Part shown: positions 9,199 to 18,544 of the stretch, piece by piece
Numbering within the stretch: position 1 is the stretch's first letter
Layout: every line of letters starts with the position of its first letter
NCBI RefSeq assembly: GCF_001648155.1
Contig: NZ_CP015199.1
Coordinates: 4,101,001-4,165,000 of the forward strand
Origin: Chryseobacterium glaciei
GTDB lineage: Bacteria > Bacteroidota > Bacteroidia > Flavobacteriales > Weeksellaceae
DNA length: 64,000 nt
Reading direction: 5' to 3'
Notes under the pieces: model-generated
What the model was told of the DNA's origin: nothing
What the model saw: the letters and a program-made list of their open reading frames with translations, nothing else
Database searches by the model: none
Program-made: the position numbers and the translations under genes

Positions 9199-10083
9199 CT
9201 ATATTTTTTCGGAATCAAAATCTTTAATAGAATCTTGATATTTCCATTTTCTGTGTGACCACAAATAATTATCGGGTCTTTTATGCAAAGTATTTTCTAA
9301 CAATTTATGGAATTTTCTTACCACTTCATTTTTTGCAAATTTCTCTCCGTCAGGCATAACTCTGTGGTAATTAATTTGATAAAAACCACGTTGAACCTTC
9401 TTCATTTCACAATAAATGAAAATAAGATCCATTCTTGTGGCTAGTTTATCATAGCCTATAAATGCGGGAGTTCTTTGATTTAAAAACTCTAATCCGTAGC
9501 TGACATGAGAAAAATGTGGCGTTTGATCTGCTACAAAAAGATAAATAGAATCGCCATTATTTTTAGCTCTGAAAATATTTAAAACAACTTCATTTGCTTC
9601 CAACGCATCATTTCCAAACTTACTTCTCACTTTTTTCATCTGGTTTTCCCAAAAAGTACTGTTAACCTTTCTGTAAACCGGGTGACAGTTTGTTTGTGGT
9701 ACAATAGTCGCCAAAGTATTCATCCATTCCCAATTGAAAACATGACCTGCCAATAAAATAATATTCTTTCCTTCTTCTTTAGCTTCGTGAAACAACTCTT
9801 GATTAATGTGCTGCATCCTGACCTTGGTTTCAGTTTCAGACATTGTGAAAGATTTTATTGTTTCCGCCAAATAATCTGAAAAATTTAAATAAAATTTCTT
9901 TTTAATCGCAGCAATTTCTTCTTCCGATTTTTCTGGGAAAGAGTTCTTTAAATTCTGAGTAATTACTTGTTTTCTATATCCAACAACATAATAATTTAAA
10001 AAGAAGATAATGTCCGAAAATATATATAATATTTTTAGAGGAAGTTTAGAAATTAAGTATAATATTTTGATAAGGAAATTCAT
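9199..10083 (-). CDS. Lipid A biosynthesis acyltransferase family protein (LpxL/HtrB-like)
   Basis: A 294-residue inner-membrane acyltransferase of the lysophospholipid acyltransferase superfamily. The catalytic HX4E motif is AGHVFNWEW. IYLFVADQTPHF and the N-terminal hydrophobic segment (LIKILYLISKLPLKILYIFSDIIFFLNYYVVG) are typical of the LpxL/HtrB family, which adds secondary acyl chains to lipid A. It forms an operon with the downstream glycosyltransferase, with no gap. A -7 box TAAATTTG on the minus strand ends 8 nt before the ATG. The exact acyl acceptor is unproven, and an ornithine- or glycolipid acceptor is also possible. Confidence 0.88.
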   Translation of the reverse strand: MNFLIKILYLISKLPLKILYIFSDIIFFLNYYVVGYRKQVITQNLKNSFPEKSEEEIAAIKKKFYLNFSDYLAETIKSFTMSETETKVRMQHINQELFHEAKEEGKNIILLAGHVFNWEWMNTLATIVPQTNCHPVYRKVNSTFWENQMKKVRSKFGNDALEANEVVLNIFRAKNNGDSIYLFVADQTPHFSHVSYGLEFLNQRTPAFIGYDKLATRMDLIFIYCEMKKVQRGFYQINYHRVMPDGEKFAKNEVVRKFHKLLENTLHKRPDNYLWSHRKWKYQDSIKDFDSEKI

Positions 10084-10091
10084 AAAACGTG

Positions 10092-10099
10092 CAAATTTA
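10092..10099 (-). promoter_or_regulatory. -7 promoter box for the acyltransferase-glycosyltransferase pair
   Basis: Read on the minus strand the box is TAAATTTG, 8 nt before the ATG at 10083, so the transcript leader can only be a few nucleotides long. Confidence 0.6.
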
Positions 10100-10162
10100 G
10101 TGATAATAAAATTATGGTTTCATTTTTGCTGATAATAAGTATTAATTTTTTATTTTTATAGT

Positions 10163-10708
10163 ATGAAAAAGACATCATTAAAATATTTTGTAGCCCTATT
10201 TATGGCATTTGGATCAATGGCGTATGCTCAAACAGAAAAAGTGAAGGAAGATCCGAAAGTAATAGAGCAGAAGAAAAAGGCAGCGGCAGAGGAAAAAGCA
10301 AAATTACCTAAACCTTACAACCCAAAAGCGGATGCTCAGAAAGATATTGAAGCTCTGATCGTTCAGGCTAAGAAGGAAAATAAAAACATTATGATTCAGG
10401 CGGGTGGAAATTGGTGTATCTGGTGTCTTCGTTTTAATCAGTTTGTGCAGACAACTCCTGAATTAAAGGGGATTGTAGATAAAAATTACGTGTATTATCA
10501 TTTGAATTATTCACCTGATAATAAAAATGAGAAAGTTTTTAGCCAATATGGAAATCCAGGTGAAAAATTTGGATATCCGGTGTTTATTGTTTTAGATAAA
10601 GACGGAAAAATGATTCACGTACAGCAAAGTGATGTTTTGGAACAGGATAAAGGCTACAGTTTAGAAAAAACGAAAGAGTTTTTCAATCAATGGGCTCCTA
10701 AGTCATAA
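10163..10708 (+). CDS. Secreted thioredoxin-fold protein with a CIWC motif
   Basis: 181 residues. The signal peptide MKKTSLKYFVALFMAFGSMAYAQ is followed by a charged, lysine-rich stretch and a thioredoxin fold from about residue 55. QAGGNWCIWCLRF supplies a redox-active CxxC (Cys-Ile-Trp-Cys). GYPVFIVLDKDGK includes the cis-proline of the fold. The layout matches periplasmic thioredoxin-like proteins of Bacteroidetes (DUF255/thioredoxin_7 type), probably a disulfide reductase or chaperone. The substrate is unknown. It is monocistronic, with its own terminator. Confidence 0.85.
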   Translation: MKKTSLKYFVALFMAFGSMAYAQTEKVKEDPKVIEQKKKAAAEEKAKLPKPYNPKADAQKDIEALIVQAKKENKNIMIQAGGNWCIWCLRFNQFVQTTPELKGIVDKNYVYYHLNYSPDNKNEKVFSQYGNPGEKFGYPVFIVLDKDGKMIHVQQSDVLEQDKGYSLEKTKEFFNQWAPKS

Positions 10709-10718
10709 AAATTAAAAC

Positions 10719-10743
10719 CGAGAAATTTTCTCGGTTTTTTTGT
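10719..10743. terminator. Terminator between the thioredoxin-like and aldehyde dehydrogenase genes
   Basis: CCGAGAAATTTTCTCGG is a near-perfect hairpin with flanking A and T tracts. It can serve both converging genes. Confidence 0.8.
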
Positions 10744-10745
10744 TT

Positions 10746-12107
10746 TTAAAGTAATTTTTTAATCCAGCTTAGTTTCTTTTCAGAATAAGGAGGATATTTA
10801 ATATTCGGTTCTCCCCAAGTTGCTTTTTCCAGAACAGGTTTTTGATGTGAAAAGGTTTCAAAACCAAATTTTCCGTGGTAATTTCCCATTCCTGAGCTTC
10901 CAACGCCGCCAAAAGGCAAATTGTCATTTCCTAAATGCATCACAACATCATTAATACAGCCTCCGCCAAAAGAAAGCTTTTGTTTAAAAGATTCTTTCTC
11001 TTCAGAATTATTGGTGAATAAATAGGCCGAAAGTGGTTTTTCAAGTTCAATCAGATAATTTACTGTTTGATTAAAACTTTTAAATGAAATCACAGGCAAA
11101 ATAGGTCCGAAAATTTCTTCCTGCATCACATCATCTTCCCAAGTTATATTAGTTAAAATCGTTGGTTCAATGTATAATTTTTCTTCATTGTAATTTCCGC
11201 CGAAATATATTTTTTCTTTATCGATTAATTTAATTAATCTCTGGAAATTCTTTTGATTAATAATTCTGGTGTATTGCTCGGAATCTGGTTCGTATTTGAA
11301 TTCTTTAATTTGATTTCTCAGCATTTCCAGAAACTGTTCCTGAATAGATTCTTCAACCAATAAATAATCGGGAGCTACACAGGTTTGTCCGGCATTCAAA
11401 AATTTACCCCAAATAATTCGTTTAGCTGCGACTTCAAGATTAGCATCTTTAGTGATAATGACAGGAGATTTTCCACCTAATTCTAATGTTACTGGCGTTA
11501 AATGTTCAGCTGCGGCTTTATAAATAATTTTCCCAACTTTAGTACTTCCGGTAAAAAATATTTTATCGAATTTTAATTTTAAAAGTTCTGTCGTTTCATC
11601 AATTCCGCCTTCATAAACATACAAATATTCGGGAGGAAAATTTTCGTTGATGATTTTAGACATTGCTTTCATGGTATTTTCTGCAATTTCACTTGGTTTT
11701 AAAATACAGCAATTCCCGGCAGCCAAAGCAGCAATGATAGGAGAGAGGGATAATTGATAAGGATAATTCCATGCTCCAATTACTAAAATACAGCCTAATG
11801 GGTTTGAGTGAATTTTACTGTTGCCGATTTGATTGGAAAGGTTGGTTCTTACTTTTTTAGGTTTCGCTAAAGCATTTAAATTTTTAAGATAAAAATTGAT
11901 GTCCTTTAAAATAAAAGAAATTTCAGTCGTAAACGTATCAAATTTTGACTTGCCAAAATCTTTGTAAATAGCTTCATTTAAGAGGTTTTCATTTTCAAGA
12001 ATAAGATATCTTAATTTTTCAAGATACATTTTCCTGAATTTTAGATTCTTCGTTTTCTGTGTGTTGAAAAACTCTTTCTGCTTTGATACGATTTCCTGAA
12101 TTTCCAT
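10746..12107 (-). CDS. NAD(P)-dependent aldehyde dehydrogenase (ALDH3-like)
   Basis: Oxidises aldehydes to acids. The 453 residues match class 3/fatty-aldehyde dehydrogenases, which are shorter than the usual 490-500. NPLGCILVIGAWNYPYQLSL and FFTGSTKVGKIIY are the cofactor-binding segments. TLELGGKSP holds the general-base glutamate, and LNAGQTCVAPDYLLV holds the nucleophilic cysteine. EEIFGPILPVISF and the C-terminal GNYHGKFGFETFSHQKPVL are characteristic of ALDH3. The physiological substrate cannot be read from the sequence. It converges on the upstream plus-strand gene across a shared terminator. Confidence 0.92.
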   Translation of the reverse strand: MEIQEIVSKQKEFFNTQKTKNLKFRKMYLEKLRYLILENENLLNEAIYKDFGKSKFDTFTTEISFILKDINFYLKNLNALAKPKKVRTNLSNQIGNSKIHSNPLGCILVIGAWNYPYQLSLSPIIAALAAGNCCILKPSEIAENTMKAMSKIINENFPPEYLYVYEGGIDETTELLKLKFDKIFFTGSTKVGKIIYKAAAEHLTPVTLELGGKSPVIITKDANLEVAAKRIIWGKFLNAGQTCVAPDYLLVEESIQEQFLEMLRNQIKEFKYEPDSEQYTRIINQKNFQRLIKLIDKEKIYFGGNYNEEKLYIEPTILTNITWEDDVMQEEIFGPILPVISFKSFNQTVNYLIELEKPLSAYLFTNNSEEKESFKQKLSFGGGCINDVVMHLGNDNLPFGGVGSSGMGNYHGKFGFETFSHQKPVLEKATWGEPNIKYPPYSEKKLSWIKKLL

Positions 12108-12149
12108 AAACCAAATTTCAGAAAATAATGCAAATCTTTTGCCTAAAAA

Positions 12150-13712
12150 TTACATTATATTTCTAATCGCAATTTTTACGGGATGATACAGCAACAAAAG
12201 CAAAGCAGTGATCAATGCTAACCAAAATAATCCAGTGAAGATTTCCATATTGGAAAGTAACATAGACTGTGCGGCAATTTTAGCTTTAAAGGCTCCTGCC
12301 GTCACCGATAATGATTCATTTACAGGAAGTTTTGAAATATTTGATCCAAAAATTTGATTCCATTGTGAATAAAAAACCGGATTTGTATCTGTCAATTCAA
12401 AACTTAATGTATCTGAATGTTTTAAGGTTAAAAACAACATCAAATTCTGCATTAAAGCGTAACCAATTGCGGTTGTCCAGAAACGGGTAGAAGTCCCTAA
12501 TGCGGTGACGTTGGCAACATATTCTTCGGGCATTCCTGAAATCAAGAAGAATACCAACGGAGTAAACAATAAACCTTGTGCAAGTCCCTGTAAAAATAAA
12601 GGTGGACAAATCGTTAAAAGCGTTGTGTCAGGATAAAAAGTGTAGGTGAACCAGGCGCAATCTATCGCTAATAATAGAAATCCTGTGAAAAATACGATTC
12701 TTGAAGAAATACCTTTCATTAAACAGATTCCGGATAAAAATACACCAATCAATGTTCCCGCAACATTCCAGTATTGAATGTCTACGATATAATCCCACGG
12801 CCATTTCCAGACGGTTGCCATGATACCGTAAACATTATTTAAACCTGAACGAATTAAATAAAATATGAAGAATAAAAGCATTCCAACGATCACATTTTTT
12901 GAACTGAAAACTTCAAAGTGGAAAAGCGGACGCTTAGAATTTCTCTGTTTTAGCATAAATAATCCACCTGAAAGCAGGAATACAAACAGGCATAAAATGA
13001 TGGTATCCGATTCAAACCACATCAATCTTTTTCCGTAAATAATAGCGTAAGATCCGGCCTGTAAACAAATCCAAAGAAGAAACCAACTTGTGATATCTAA
13101 TTGATATAAAGGTTTTTTAGGAAAGAATCTGTTTCTGTTGAAAAGTGCAATTCCGATAATTAAAACAAAAATATGAAAGTAAAGAATCATCAAAATCATA
13201 TGCTGAAAATCATAATCTTGGATGCTCGATTTTAACAAAGAAGTAGTGATTGTTCCACCTGTAAGCATGATCGTGTACATGAAAAGATAAGCAATCACTT
13301 TGGCGTGTCTAGTCTTTAATTCCGCAATGATTAACGGTAAAAATATGGCACCTTCCATTAATCCGAAAATCCCTTCTAAAAATCTGATTACTAAAATGAT
13401 ATGATAGTCGTTCGTGACGGATAAAACGTATAGAATAATGACTGAAATAGAAGACATCAGCAGAATATAATATTTTACACTAAAATAGGCCATAAACCGT
13501 TGTAAAACCAACATGGTTACTACGAATGTTCCGTACATCATCATTAATAAATACTGAATATCATCAGGATCTACATCCATAAATGACGAAGTGAAAGCAC
13601 TGTTAGAATGCAGGATTGACAGTAACATCAAGTGCGGAAACAGTGCCAATACGAGAAGTGGTAGCTTCAGCCATTGCGGAACCCATTTATAATAAATTGA
13701 ATTGTGTTGCAT
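12150..13712 (-). CDS. MFS multidrug transporter (DHA2/EmrB-like)
   Basis: A 520-residue polytopic membrane protein with about 14 hydrophobic segments, the size and topology of DHA2 proton-drug antiporters such as EmrB. The characteristic segment LVIRFLEGIFGLMEGAIFLPLIIAE corresponds to TM4-5, and PLFLQGLAQGLLFTPL to a later helix. It is the last gene of a three-gene minus-strand operon (TolC-like, HlyD-like, MFS), which together would span both membranes. The 238-bp gap to the HlyD gene is long for such an operon and has no supportable gene. Substrate unknown. Confidence 0.88.
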   Translation of the reverse strand: MQHNSIYYKWVPQWLKLPLLVLALFPHLMLLSILHSNSAFTSSFMDVDPDDIQYLLMMMYGTFVVTMLVLQRFMAYFSVKYYILLMSSISVIILYVLSVTNDYHIILVIRFLEGIFGLMEGAIFLPLIIAELKTRHAKVIAYLFMYTIMLTGGTITTSLLKSSIQDYDFQHMILMILYFHIFVLIIGIALFNRNRFFPKKPLYQLDITSWFLLWICLQAGSYAIIYGKRLMWFESDTIILCLFVFLLSGGLFMLKQRNSKRPLFHFEVFSSKNVIVGMLLFFIFYLIRSGLNNVYGIMATVWKWPWDYIVDIQYWNVAGTLIGVFLSGICLMKGISSRIVFFTGFLLLAIDCAWFTYTFYPDTTLLTICPPLFLQGLAQGLLFTPLVFFLISGMPEEYVANVTALGTSTRFWTTAIGYALMQNLMLFLTLKHSDTLSFELTDTNPVFYSQWNQIFGSNISKLPVNESLSVTAGAFKAKIAAQSMLLSNMEIFTGLFWLALITALLLLLYHPVKIAIRNIM

Positions 13713-13950
13713 TTTTTTAATTAATAAAAACGAAAAGACCGAAAAGCAAAATGTAAAATAAGTAAAAGGTAAAATGGCAAAATGCGTAAGAAAAAAATGG
13801 CAATTTTGCGGCTTTGCAGTCCAGCCTTTTCGTTGAAAAAAGAACTTAATTGGTTAATTTTAAATTTGAGAAAGAGGAATTTGAAAAATTTTAAATCTAA
13901 TACATTAACTCTTTTGCAAAAAAACTCTCAAACCCTCATGCTCTCAAACT

Positions 13951-14997
13951 CTATATCTTTTTCGCACTCACCAGAACGTTCATTCCGGAAAGTAATTTTT
14001 CGTTATTTTGATTGTTATCAAGAATAATTTTCACTGGAAATCTTTGTTCGATTTTAACGAAGTTTCCTGTTGCATTGTCTGGTTTTACTAAAGAAAACTG
14101 AGAACCCGAAGCGGGTGAGATTGATACAATTTTTCCTTTAAATTCTACATCAGGAAAGGCATCTGCAGTAATCGTAATTTCTTGCTTTTGATCAATTTGT
14201 CCAAGCTGAGTTTCTTTATAATTGGCAATGATCCATTTTTCTTTACTTACAATTTGAACCAAAGCCTGACCCTCTTTGATCAACTGACCTTCCTGAATTG
14301 TTTTCTTTCCAACCCAACCGTCATAAGGCGCTGTAACTACAGTGTAGGAAAGGAAAAGTTGAGCATTATTCAAACTTGCAGAACTTTGCTGGATCTGACT
14401 TTTTGCTGGAGCAACTTTAGTTTCCTGCTCGCTTGCGCTTACTTTCACAGCATTTTTTTGCTGTTCCAACGCTAAAAGATTGGCTTTTGCCTGATCGTAT
14501 GACGCTTTTACATTTTCAAACTGCTGTTCGGTCGCGGCATCCTCTGAAACCAAGTTTTTATATCTTTTAAAATCTTGCTCAGTTCTCCAAATATCGATCT
14601 TTGCGGAAGCAATTTTTGCATCGATGATTTTGGTGTCACTTTCTTTTGTATTCACGCCACTTTGAATGGTGGTAATATTTTCAGAATTGGCGTGAAGATT
14701 GGCTTCTGCCATTTTCACTTGGTTTACAAATTCTCTGTTATCAATGATGATCAAAGTATCTCCTTTGTGAACGAATTGATTTTCGTTGAATTTTATAGTT
14801 TTAATGAAACCTGAAACTTTACTAGAAACAGGCGTAATATATTGTTCGATCTGCGCGTCGTTTGTGGTAACATTTTTTCTCGAAAAAAGATAAAAACTTG
14901 TCATCCCTGTAATCCCGCTGATAATAAGGATCCAGGCCAATAATGTGATTGTTTTATTGATTCTTTTTTCTTTTTGTGTTAATTGCTTCTGTGCCAT
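13951..14997 (-). CDS. HlyD/EmrA-family membrane fusion protein
   Basis: A 348-residue periplasmic adaptor. One N-terminal transmembrane helix (TLLAWILIISGITGMTSFYLF) is followed by a beta-barrel/lipoyl half-motif (VSSKVSGFIKTIKFNENQFVHKGDTLIIID), a long alpha-helical hairpin (about 80-190) and the returning half VVTAPYDGWVGKKTIQEGQLIKEGQALVQIV. This is the EmrA type that partners with DHA2 pumps. The gene lies 6 bp downstream of the TolC-like gene on the same strand and upstream of the MFS gene. Confidence 0.92.
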   Translation of the reverse strand: MAQKQLTQKEKRINKTITLLAWILIISGITGMTSFYLFSRKNVTTNDAQIEQYITPVSSKVSGFIKTIKFNENQFVHKGDTLIIIDNREFVNQVKMAEANLHANSENITTIQSGVNTKESDTKIIDAKIASAKIDIWRTEQDFKRYKNLVSEDAATEQQFENVKASYDQAKANLLALEQQKNAVKVSASEQETKVAPAKSQIQQSSASLNNAQLFLSYTVVTAPYDGWVGKKTIQEGQLIKEGQALVQIVSKEKWIIANYKETQLGQIDQKQEITITADAFPDVEFKGKIVSISPASGSQFSLVKPDNATGNFVKIEQRFPVKIILDNNQNNEKLLSGMNVLVSAKKI

Positions 14998-15003
14998 AGT
15001 TTT

Positions 15004-16341
15004 TTACAGATTTCCAATCGTATATTGGAGTTGGTAATATTTAAGTTGTCGGTTTATTTTTACGGAAATAAGATTAGATTGAGCTTCCAGATTGGCATTG
15101 TCTGCATCGATAAGTTCAGTAATTAAGCTTAATTTATTGATGTATTTAGTTCTCACAATACGGTAGTTTTCTTTCGCTTGATTAATTGCTTCTTCGGCGA
15201 TTTTCACCTTTTGATCGGTTTCTTCAAACTTCTTATAAGCTTCATAAACATTGTGTCTTACATTCTCATCATTTTCCTCAATTTGAAGTTTTGCCAAGCT
15301 TATATTTTCCTTTGCTTCCTGCATTTTGTATTTGTTTTTATACAGACTTTCGATAGGATAGGTTAGGTTTACTCCGATCATTCCTAAACGGTAAGCGTAA
15401 GGCTCGGGAGGGAAAAACATCATATTCGGATATTTTAAAAAATATTCTCCGCCAGCTGTTATTTTAGGTAAATAATTCGCTCTTGTTATTTTTTGATCCA
15501 ATTGTTTTAATGAAAGATTTTTGTGCGTCATTTCAACAGATTCGTTCTTGATTAAGGCAGTTTCTGTTAATTCATCTACATACGGAATTTCAGCTTTATC
15601 GGAGATTAGATCTTCTGTATTGACGTGCATTTCCTGATTTTCCGGAAGAGAAAGGATCGTTTTTAATTTATGTTCCGCGATTTGAATATCGTTATCTAAT
15701 TCTGTCCAGCTCATTTTGTGATTGGAAAGCTGTAAAGAGGTTCTCAGAACTTCATTCACTGTTACCACTCCATTTGCTTTTAAGGCTTTGACCTGTTTGA
15801 TATTCACAGAATCTTCTTTCATTTTATCATTAATCAAACTTTGCTGTTCTTTTAAATGATGGATCTGAAGGAAGGCGGTGATGATTTCCATTGTAAGCTG
15901 TCTTTCATCCAAATGAGTTTTTAAGCTTGAAATTTCGGTGTCAATCGATGCTTTTTTCTCTGTATTTTTAATCTTTCCTCCCATGTATAAAGGAATGGAT
16001 GCTGAAAGTGTAAAATCATACATTCCGTTGATCACGTCATATTTTGTAGCTTTTCCGAATAAGCCATCTTCATGTTGAAAAAGATTTGAAACCTGAGTAT
16101 AGCTTGTATGAAATTCGATATCCGGTAATTTTTCCATTTTGAGATCTTTCTCTTTGGTTTCGGACATTTGTTGTTTTAAGTGACTTATCTTAATGTTTTT
16201 ATTATTCTTTAGACCCAATTCTACAGCCTGTTGTAAGCTGAGAGATTGATAATCTATCATTTGTGAGTGTAGAAAGCTGCTTATCAATAATAAGCACAAC
16301 GCAATGCCTTGATATCTACATGCGTTAAATATCATTTTCAT
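15004..16341 (-). CDS. TolC-family outer-membrane efflux protein
   Basis: 445 residues. Signal peptide (IALCLLLISSFLHSQ), then a duplicated outer-membrane efflux domain with long coiled-coil helices (LSLQQAVELGLKNNKNIKISHLKQQ; ENVRHNVYEAYKKFEETDQKVKIAEEAINQAKENYRIV). It forms the outer-membrane exit duct of the tripartite pump encoded with the next two genes. The promoter is a minus-strand TAACTTTG box at 16383-16390. The divergent AraC-type gene on the other side is the likely regulator. Confidence 0.92.
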   Translation of the reverse strand: MKMIFNACRYQGIALCLLLISSFLHSQMIDYQSLSLQQAVELGLKNNKNIKISHLKQQMSETKEKDLKMEKLPDIEFHTSYTQVSNLFQHEDGLFGKATKYDVINGMYDFTLSASIPLYMGGKIKNTEKKASIDTEISSLKTHLDERQLTMEIITAFLQIHHLKEQQSLINDKMKEDSVNIKQVKALKANGVVTVNEVLRTSLQLSNHKMSWTELDNDIQIAEHKLKTILSLPENQEMHVNTEDLISDKAEIPYVDELTETALIKNESVEMTHKNLSLKQLDQKITRANYLPKITAGGEYFLKYPNMMFFPPEPYAYRLGMIGVNLTYPIESLYKNKYKMQEAKENISLAKLQIEENDENVRHNVYEAYKKFEETDQKVKIAEEAINQAKENYRIVRTKYINKLSLITELIDADNANLEAQSNLISVKINRQLKYYQLQYTIGNL

Positions 16342-16382
16342 AATTTAATTAAATATTTTTTGATAAATTGATTTTGATTATG

Positions 16383-16390
16383 CAAAGTTA
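16383..16390 (-). promoter_or_regulatory. -7 promoter box for the TolC-HlyD-MFS operon
   Basis: Minus-strand TAACTTTG, 41 nt before the TolC-like ATG. It overlaps the longest possible reading frame of the divergent AraC gene, which supports a downstream start for that gene. Confidence 0.55.
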
Positions 16391-16478
16391 CGGGGTGGAG
16401 TACCAGACACGATTTGTGAAAACAGAAAAAGATTTGTTCATTTACGCCAAAGTGAAATTTTCTCCTTACCTTTATTTT

Positions 16479-17279
16479 ATGAATGACAGTCATTTTGGAG
16501 CAGTCGAAGAAGAAGATGCCGAATTTTACATATACAACGTACTTGCAGGAAATATAACAACGGATGTTCATTATCACGGATCTGCACAATTAGTGTATGC
16601 AGAGGGCGGTATTGTGCATGTTTTTACAGATTCAAAGCATTGGTATCTTCCCGCAAGATGCTTTATGTGGATACCCGCGGGAACTCCGCATTATATTTTT
16701 AGTTCAAGCCCGAAGGTAGATTTATATAATTTTTATTTTAAAAAAGAGGAAAATGAAGATGGCTTTTTTGATGAAATTAATGTGTATTCTGTAAGTCATT
16801 TGCTTAGAGAGATGATTTTATATACCAAAGACTGGGATGGGAAAATCACAAAAAATGACAGTTCAAAATATTATTTCCTCAAAGCGCTGAAAAGTATTCT
16901 CCCTGAGAAAAGAGACAAAAATTTGGCATTTCCAGTGCAACATCCTTTTCCTAAAGATGAAACCTTATTGAAGATTGCTAAATACGTTCATGCTAACCTT
17001 GAAAAACCGCTTACGATAGAATCTACCGCCAAAGAATTCGGAATAAGTACAAGAACCTTATCAAGAAAGTTTAAAGAGATTTTAGGGATGAATTACGTTC
17101 GTTTTCTACGTGCTTTGAGAATTACTCGTTCCTTAGAGCTAATGTTGGAAGGAAAGTATAATATGTATGAGATTGCGATGATGGTTGGTTATAATAGTTT
17201 GTCTTCTTTCAGTAATATTTTTAAAAAGGTAATTGGGGTTGCTCCGAGTGAATATCAGCAGAAATTGAAAGGGAAATAG
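16479..17279 (+). CDS. AraC-family transcriptional regulator with N-terminal cupin
   Basis: Likely controls the divergent efflux operon. The N-terminal cupin (TTDVHYHGSAQLVYAEGGIVHVF, WYLPARCFMWIPAGTPHYI) would sense a small molecule. The C-terminal double helix-turn-helix has AKEFGISTRTLSRKFKEILGMNYVRFLRALRI and IAMMVGYNSLSSFSNIFKKVIGVAPSEYQQ. The frame is open upstream to TTG 16368 and ATG 16380, but those starts overlap the efflux promoter. ATG 16479 sits 4 nt after a TACCTTTA box and gives a 266-residue protein. This start is an inference. Confidence 0.88.
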   Translation: MNDSHFGAVEEEDAEFYIYNVLAGNITTDVHYHGSAQLVYAEGGIVHVFTDSKHWYLPARCFMWIPAGTPHYIFSSSPKVDLYNFYFKKEENEDGFFDEINVYSVSHLLREMILYTKDWDGKITKNDSSKYYFLKALKSILPEKRDKNLAFPVQHPFPKDETLLKIAKYVHANLEKPLTIESTAKEFGISTRTLSRKFKEILGMNYVRFLRALRITRSLELMLEGKYNMYEIAMMVGYNSLSSFSNIFKKVIGVAPSEYQQKLKGK

Positions 17280-17332
17280 GTAAGTGGGAGTGTGTGTTTG
17301 AGAGTTGGAGTATTTTTAGAGTGTTTTTGGGG

Positions 17333-17535
17333 CATTGCGAGGAGCGAAGCGACGAAGCAATCTTTTAATGTAAGAAAATTTGGCTCAGCGATTGGTTTTC
17401 ACGAGAGTTTGTCATTCTGGAAGAATCTCAACAGTAGATTTTACAAAAAAGAGCTTAGATTCCTATGCAATGACGAAGTGGATAGTGAAGTTGTAGCGTG
17501 GAGTTTGTTTTGAGATTGCTTCGCTCCTCGCAATG
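17333..17535. repeat. Composite intergenic repeat with 18-bp inverted arms
   Basis: CATTGCGAGGAGCGAAGC (17333-17350) is inverted exactly at 17518-17535 as GCTTCGCTCCTCGCAATG. Nested inside is a second pair of modules, GTCATTCTGGAAGAATCT and AGATTCCTATGCAATGAC. Nothing in between looks coding. The right arm ends at the boundary of the IS110 element; without the element it would continue ATGACGACAT. Confidence 0.75.
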
Positions 17536-17565
17536 AACTGTGTTTATTTCCAAATTTATTTTAGA

Positions 17566-18528
17566 TTATTTTAATGAATAATATTCTTTTTTAGTGGCAA
17601 TGGCAAAAGCTTGCTTTAATAATTTATTTACCACTGCTATTAAAGCTAATTTTTTTGCTTTCCCTTTTTCAACGAGTCTATCGTATAAGTCTTTACATGC
17701 TTTATTACACCTTTTAGCAGACCAGGCACACAGATAAAGCATTGCTCTTACCTTACTCATCCCCATTTTACATATTTTTGATCTTCCTCTAACGCTTGTC
17801 CCGGACTCGAATATTCTAGGTGAGATTCCAACATAAGAAACAAGTTGTTTATACTTTTCAAATTTTGTAAATCCACCGGAAATTACAATTAAAAGCAAAG
17901 ATGTTTTGCCTCCCATTCCTGGAATACTTCTTAATTGATCAAACATTTCCTGATGATGTGTTTTTATGATCAATTCCATTTGACATTCTATTGTCTTTAT
18001 AGCTTGCTCTATTTTTTCTAAAACACAACTTATACTTGCTTCAATGGCTTCACTCTTAACAGGGTTTTGAGCAAATGCTTCTTTTTGTAAAATAAACCCT
18101 GTCCTGTTTTTATTCAACTGTTCCAGATAAGCCTGCATCTGTTTAAGTTCTAAAGTATGATTCGCCTCTGGTTCCCACAAGCCAGGATTTTCACTTCTAC
18201 CGTATTCTGCAATCAGCATAGCATCTTTCTTATCCGTTTTTGCTCTACTCATTCGCATCTGAGAAAACCTTCTGATTACCAGTGCATTTATTACACAGAC
18301 ATTAATCTCATGAGTTGATAAAAAAGTAGCTAACTTTAAGTAATAAGAACCACTGGCTTCCATGACACAAATACATTCTGACTTATTTAAAAGACTCAAT
18401 AATGAACTGAAGCCTTTTTCATTATTAGCAAATTTGTGATAGGTATACTTGTTTTCAGAATTACAAAGAGCAACATCAAAACTTAATTTCGAGAGGTCAA
18501 TTCCAACATAATTTTTACTTTTTTTCAT
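17566..18528 (-). CDS. IS110-family transposase (DEDD/RuvC-like recombinase)
   Basis: 320 residues from MKKSKNYVGIDLSK. The RuvC-like DEDD residues are Asp11 (GIDLSK), Glu57 (VMEASG), Asp99 and Asp102 (KTDKKDA). The C-terminal Tnp domain has LRSIPGMGGKTSLLLI and SYVGISPRIFESGTSVRGRSK, where Ser242 is in the place expected for the catalytic serine of IS110 enzymes. The protein looks intact and probably active. An in-frame ATG 17 codons upstream would lie in the noncoding RNA region and is not used here. Such enzymes recombine DNA guided by an RNA from the element's own end. Confidence 0.93.
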   Translation of the reverse strand: MKKSKNYVGIDLSKLSFDVALCNSENKYTYHKFANNEKGFSSLLSLLNKSECICVMEASGSYYLKLATFLSTHEINVCVINALVIRRFSQMRMSRAKTDKKDAMLIAEYGRSENPGLWEPEANHTLELKQMQAYLEQLNKNRTGFILQKEAFAQNPVKSEAIEASISCVLEKIEQAIKTIECQMELIIKTHHQEMFDQLRSIPGMGGKTSLLLIVISGGFTKFEKYKQLVSYVGISPRIFESGTSVRGRSKICKMGMSKVRAMLYLCAWSAKRCNKACKDLYDRLVEKGKAKKLALIAVVNKLLKQAFAIATKKEYYSLK

Positions 18529-18544
18529 ACATTTGTTTTTTAAG

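Noticed and set aside
13782..14027. 81-codon plus-strand frame between the MFS and HlyD genes
   Set aside because: Overlaps the end of the HlyD gene on the other strand and has no start context, motif or promoter.
17292..17513. 73-codon frame after the AraC gene
   Set aside because: Runs through the composite inverted repeat; its sequence is explained by the repeat.
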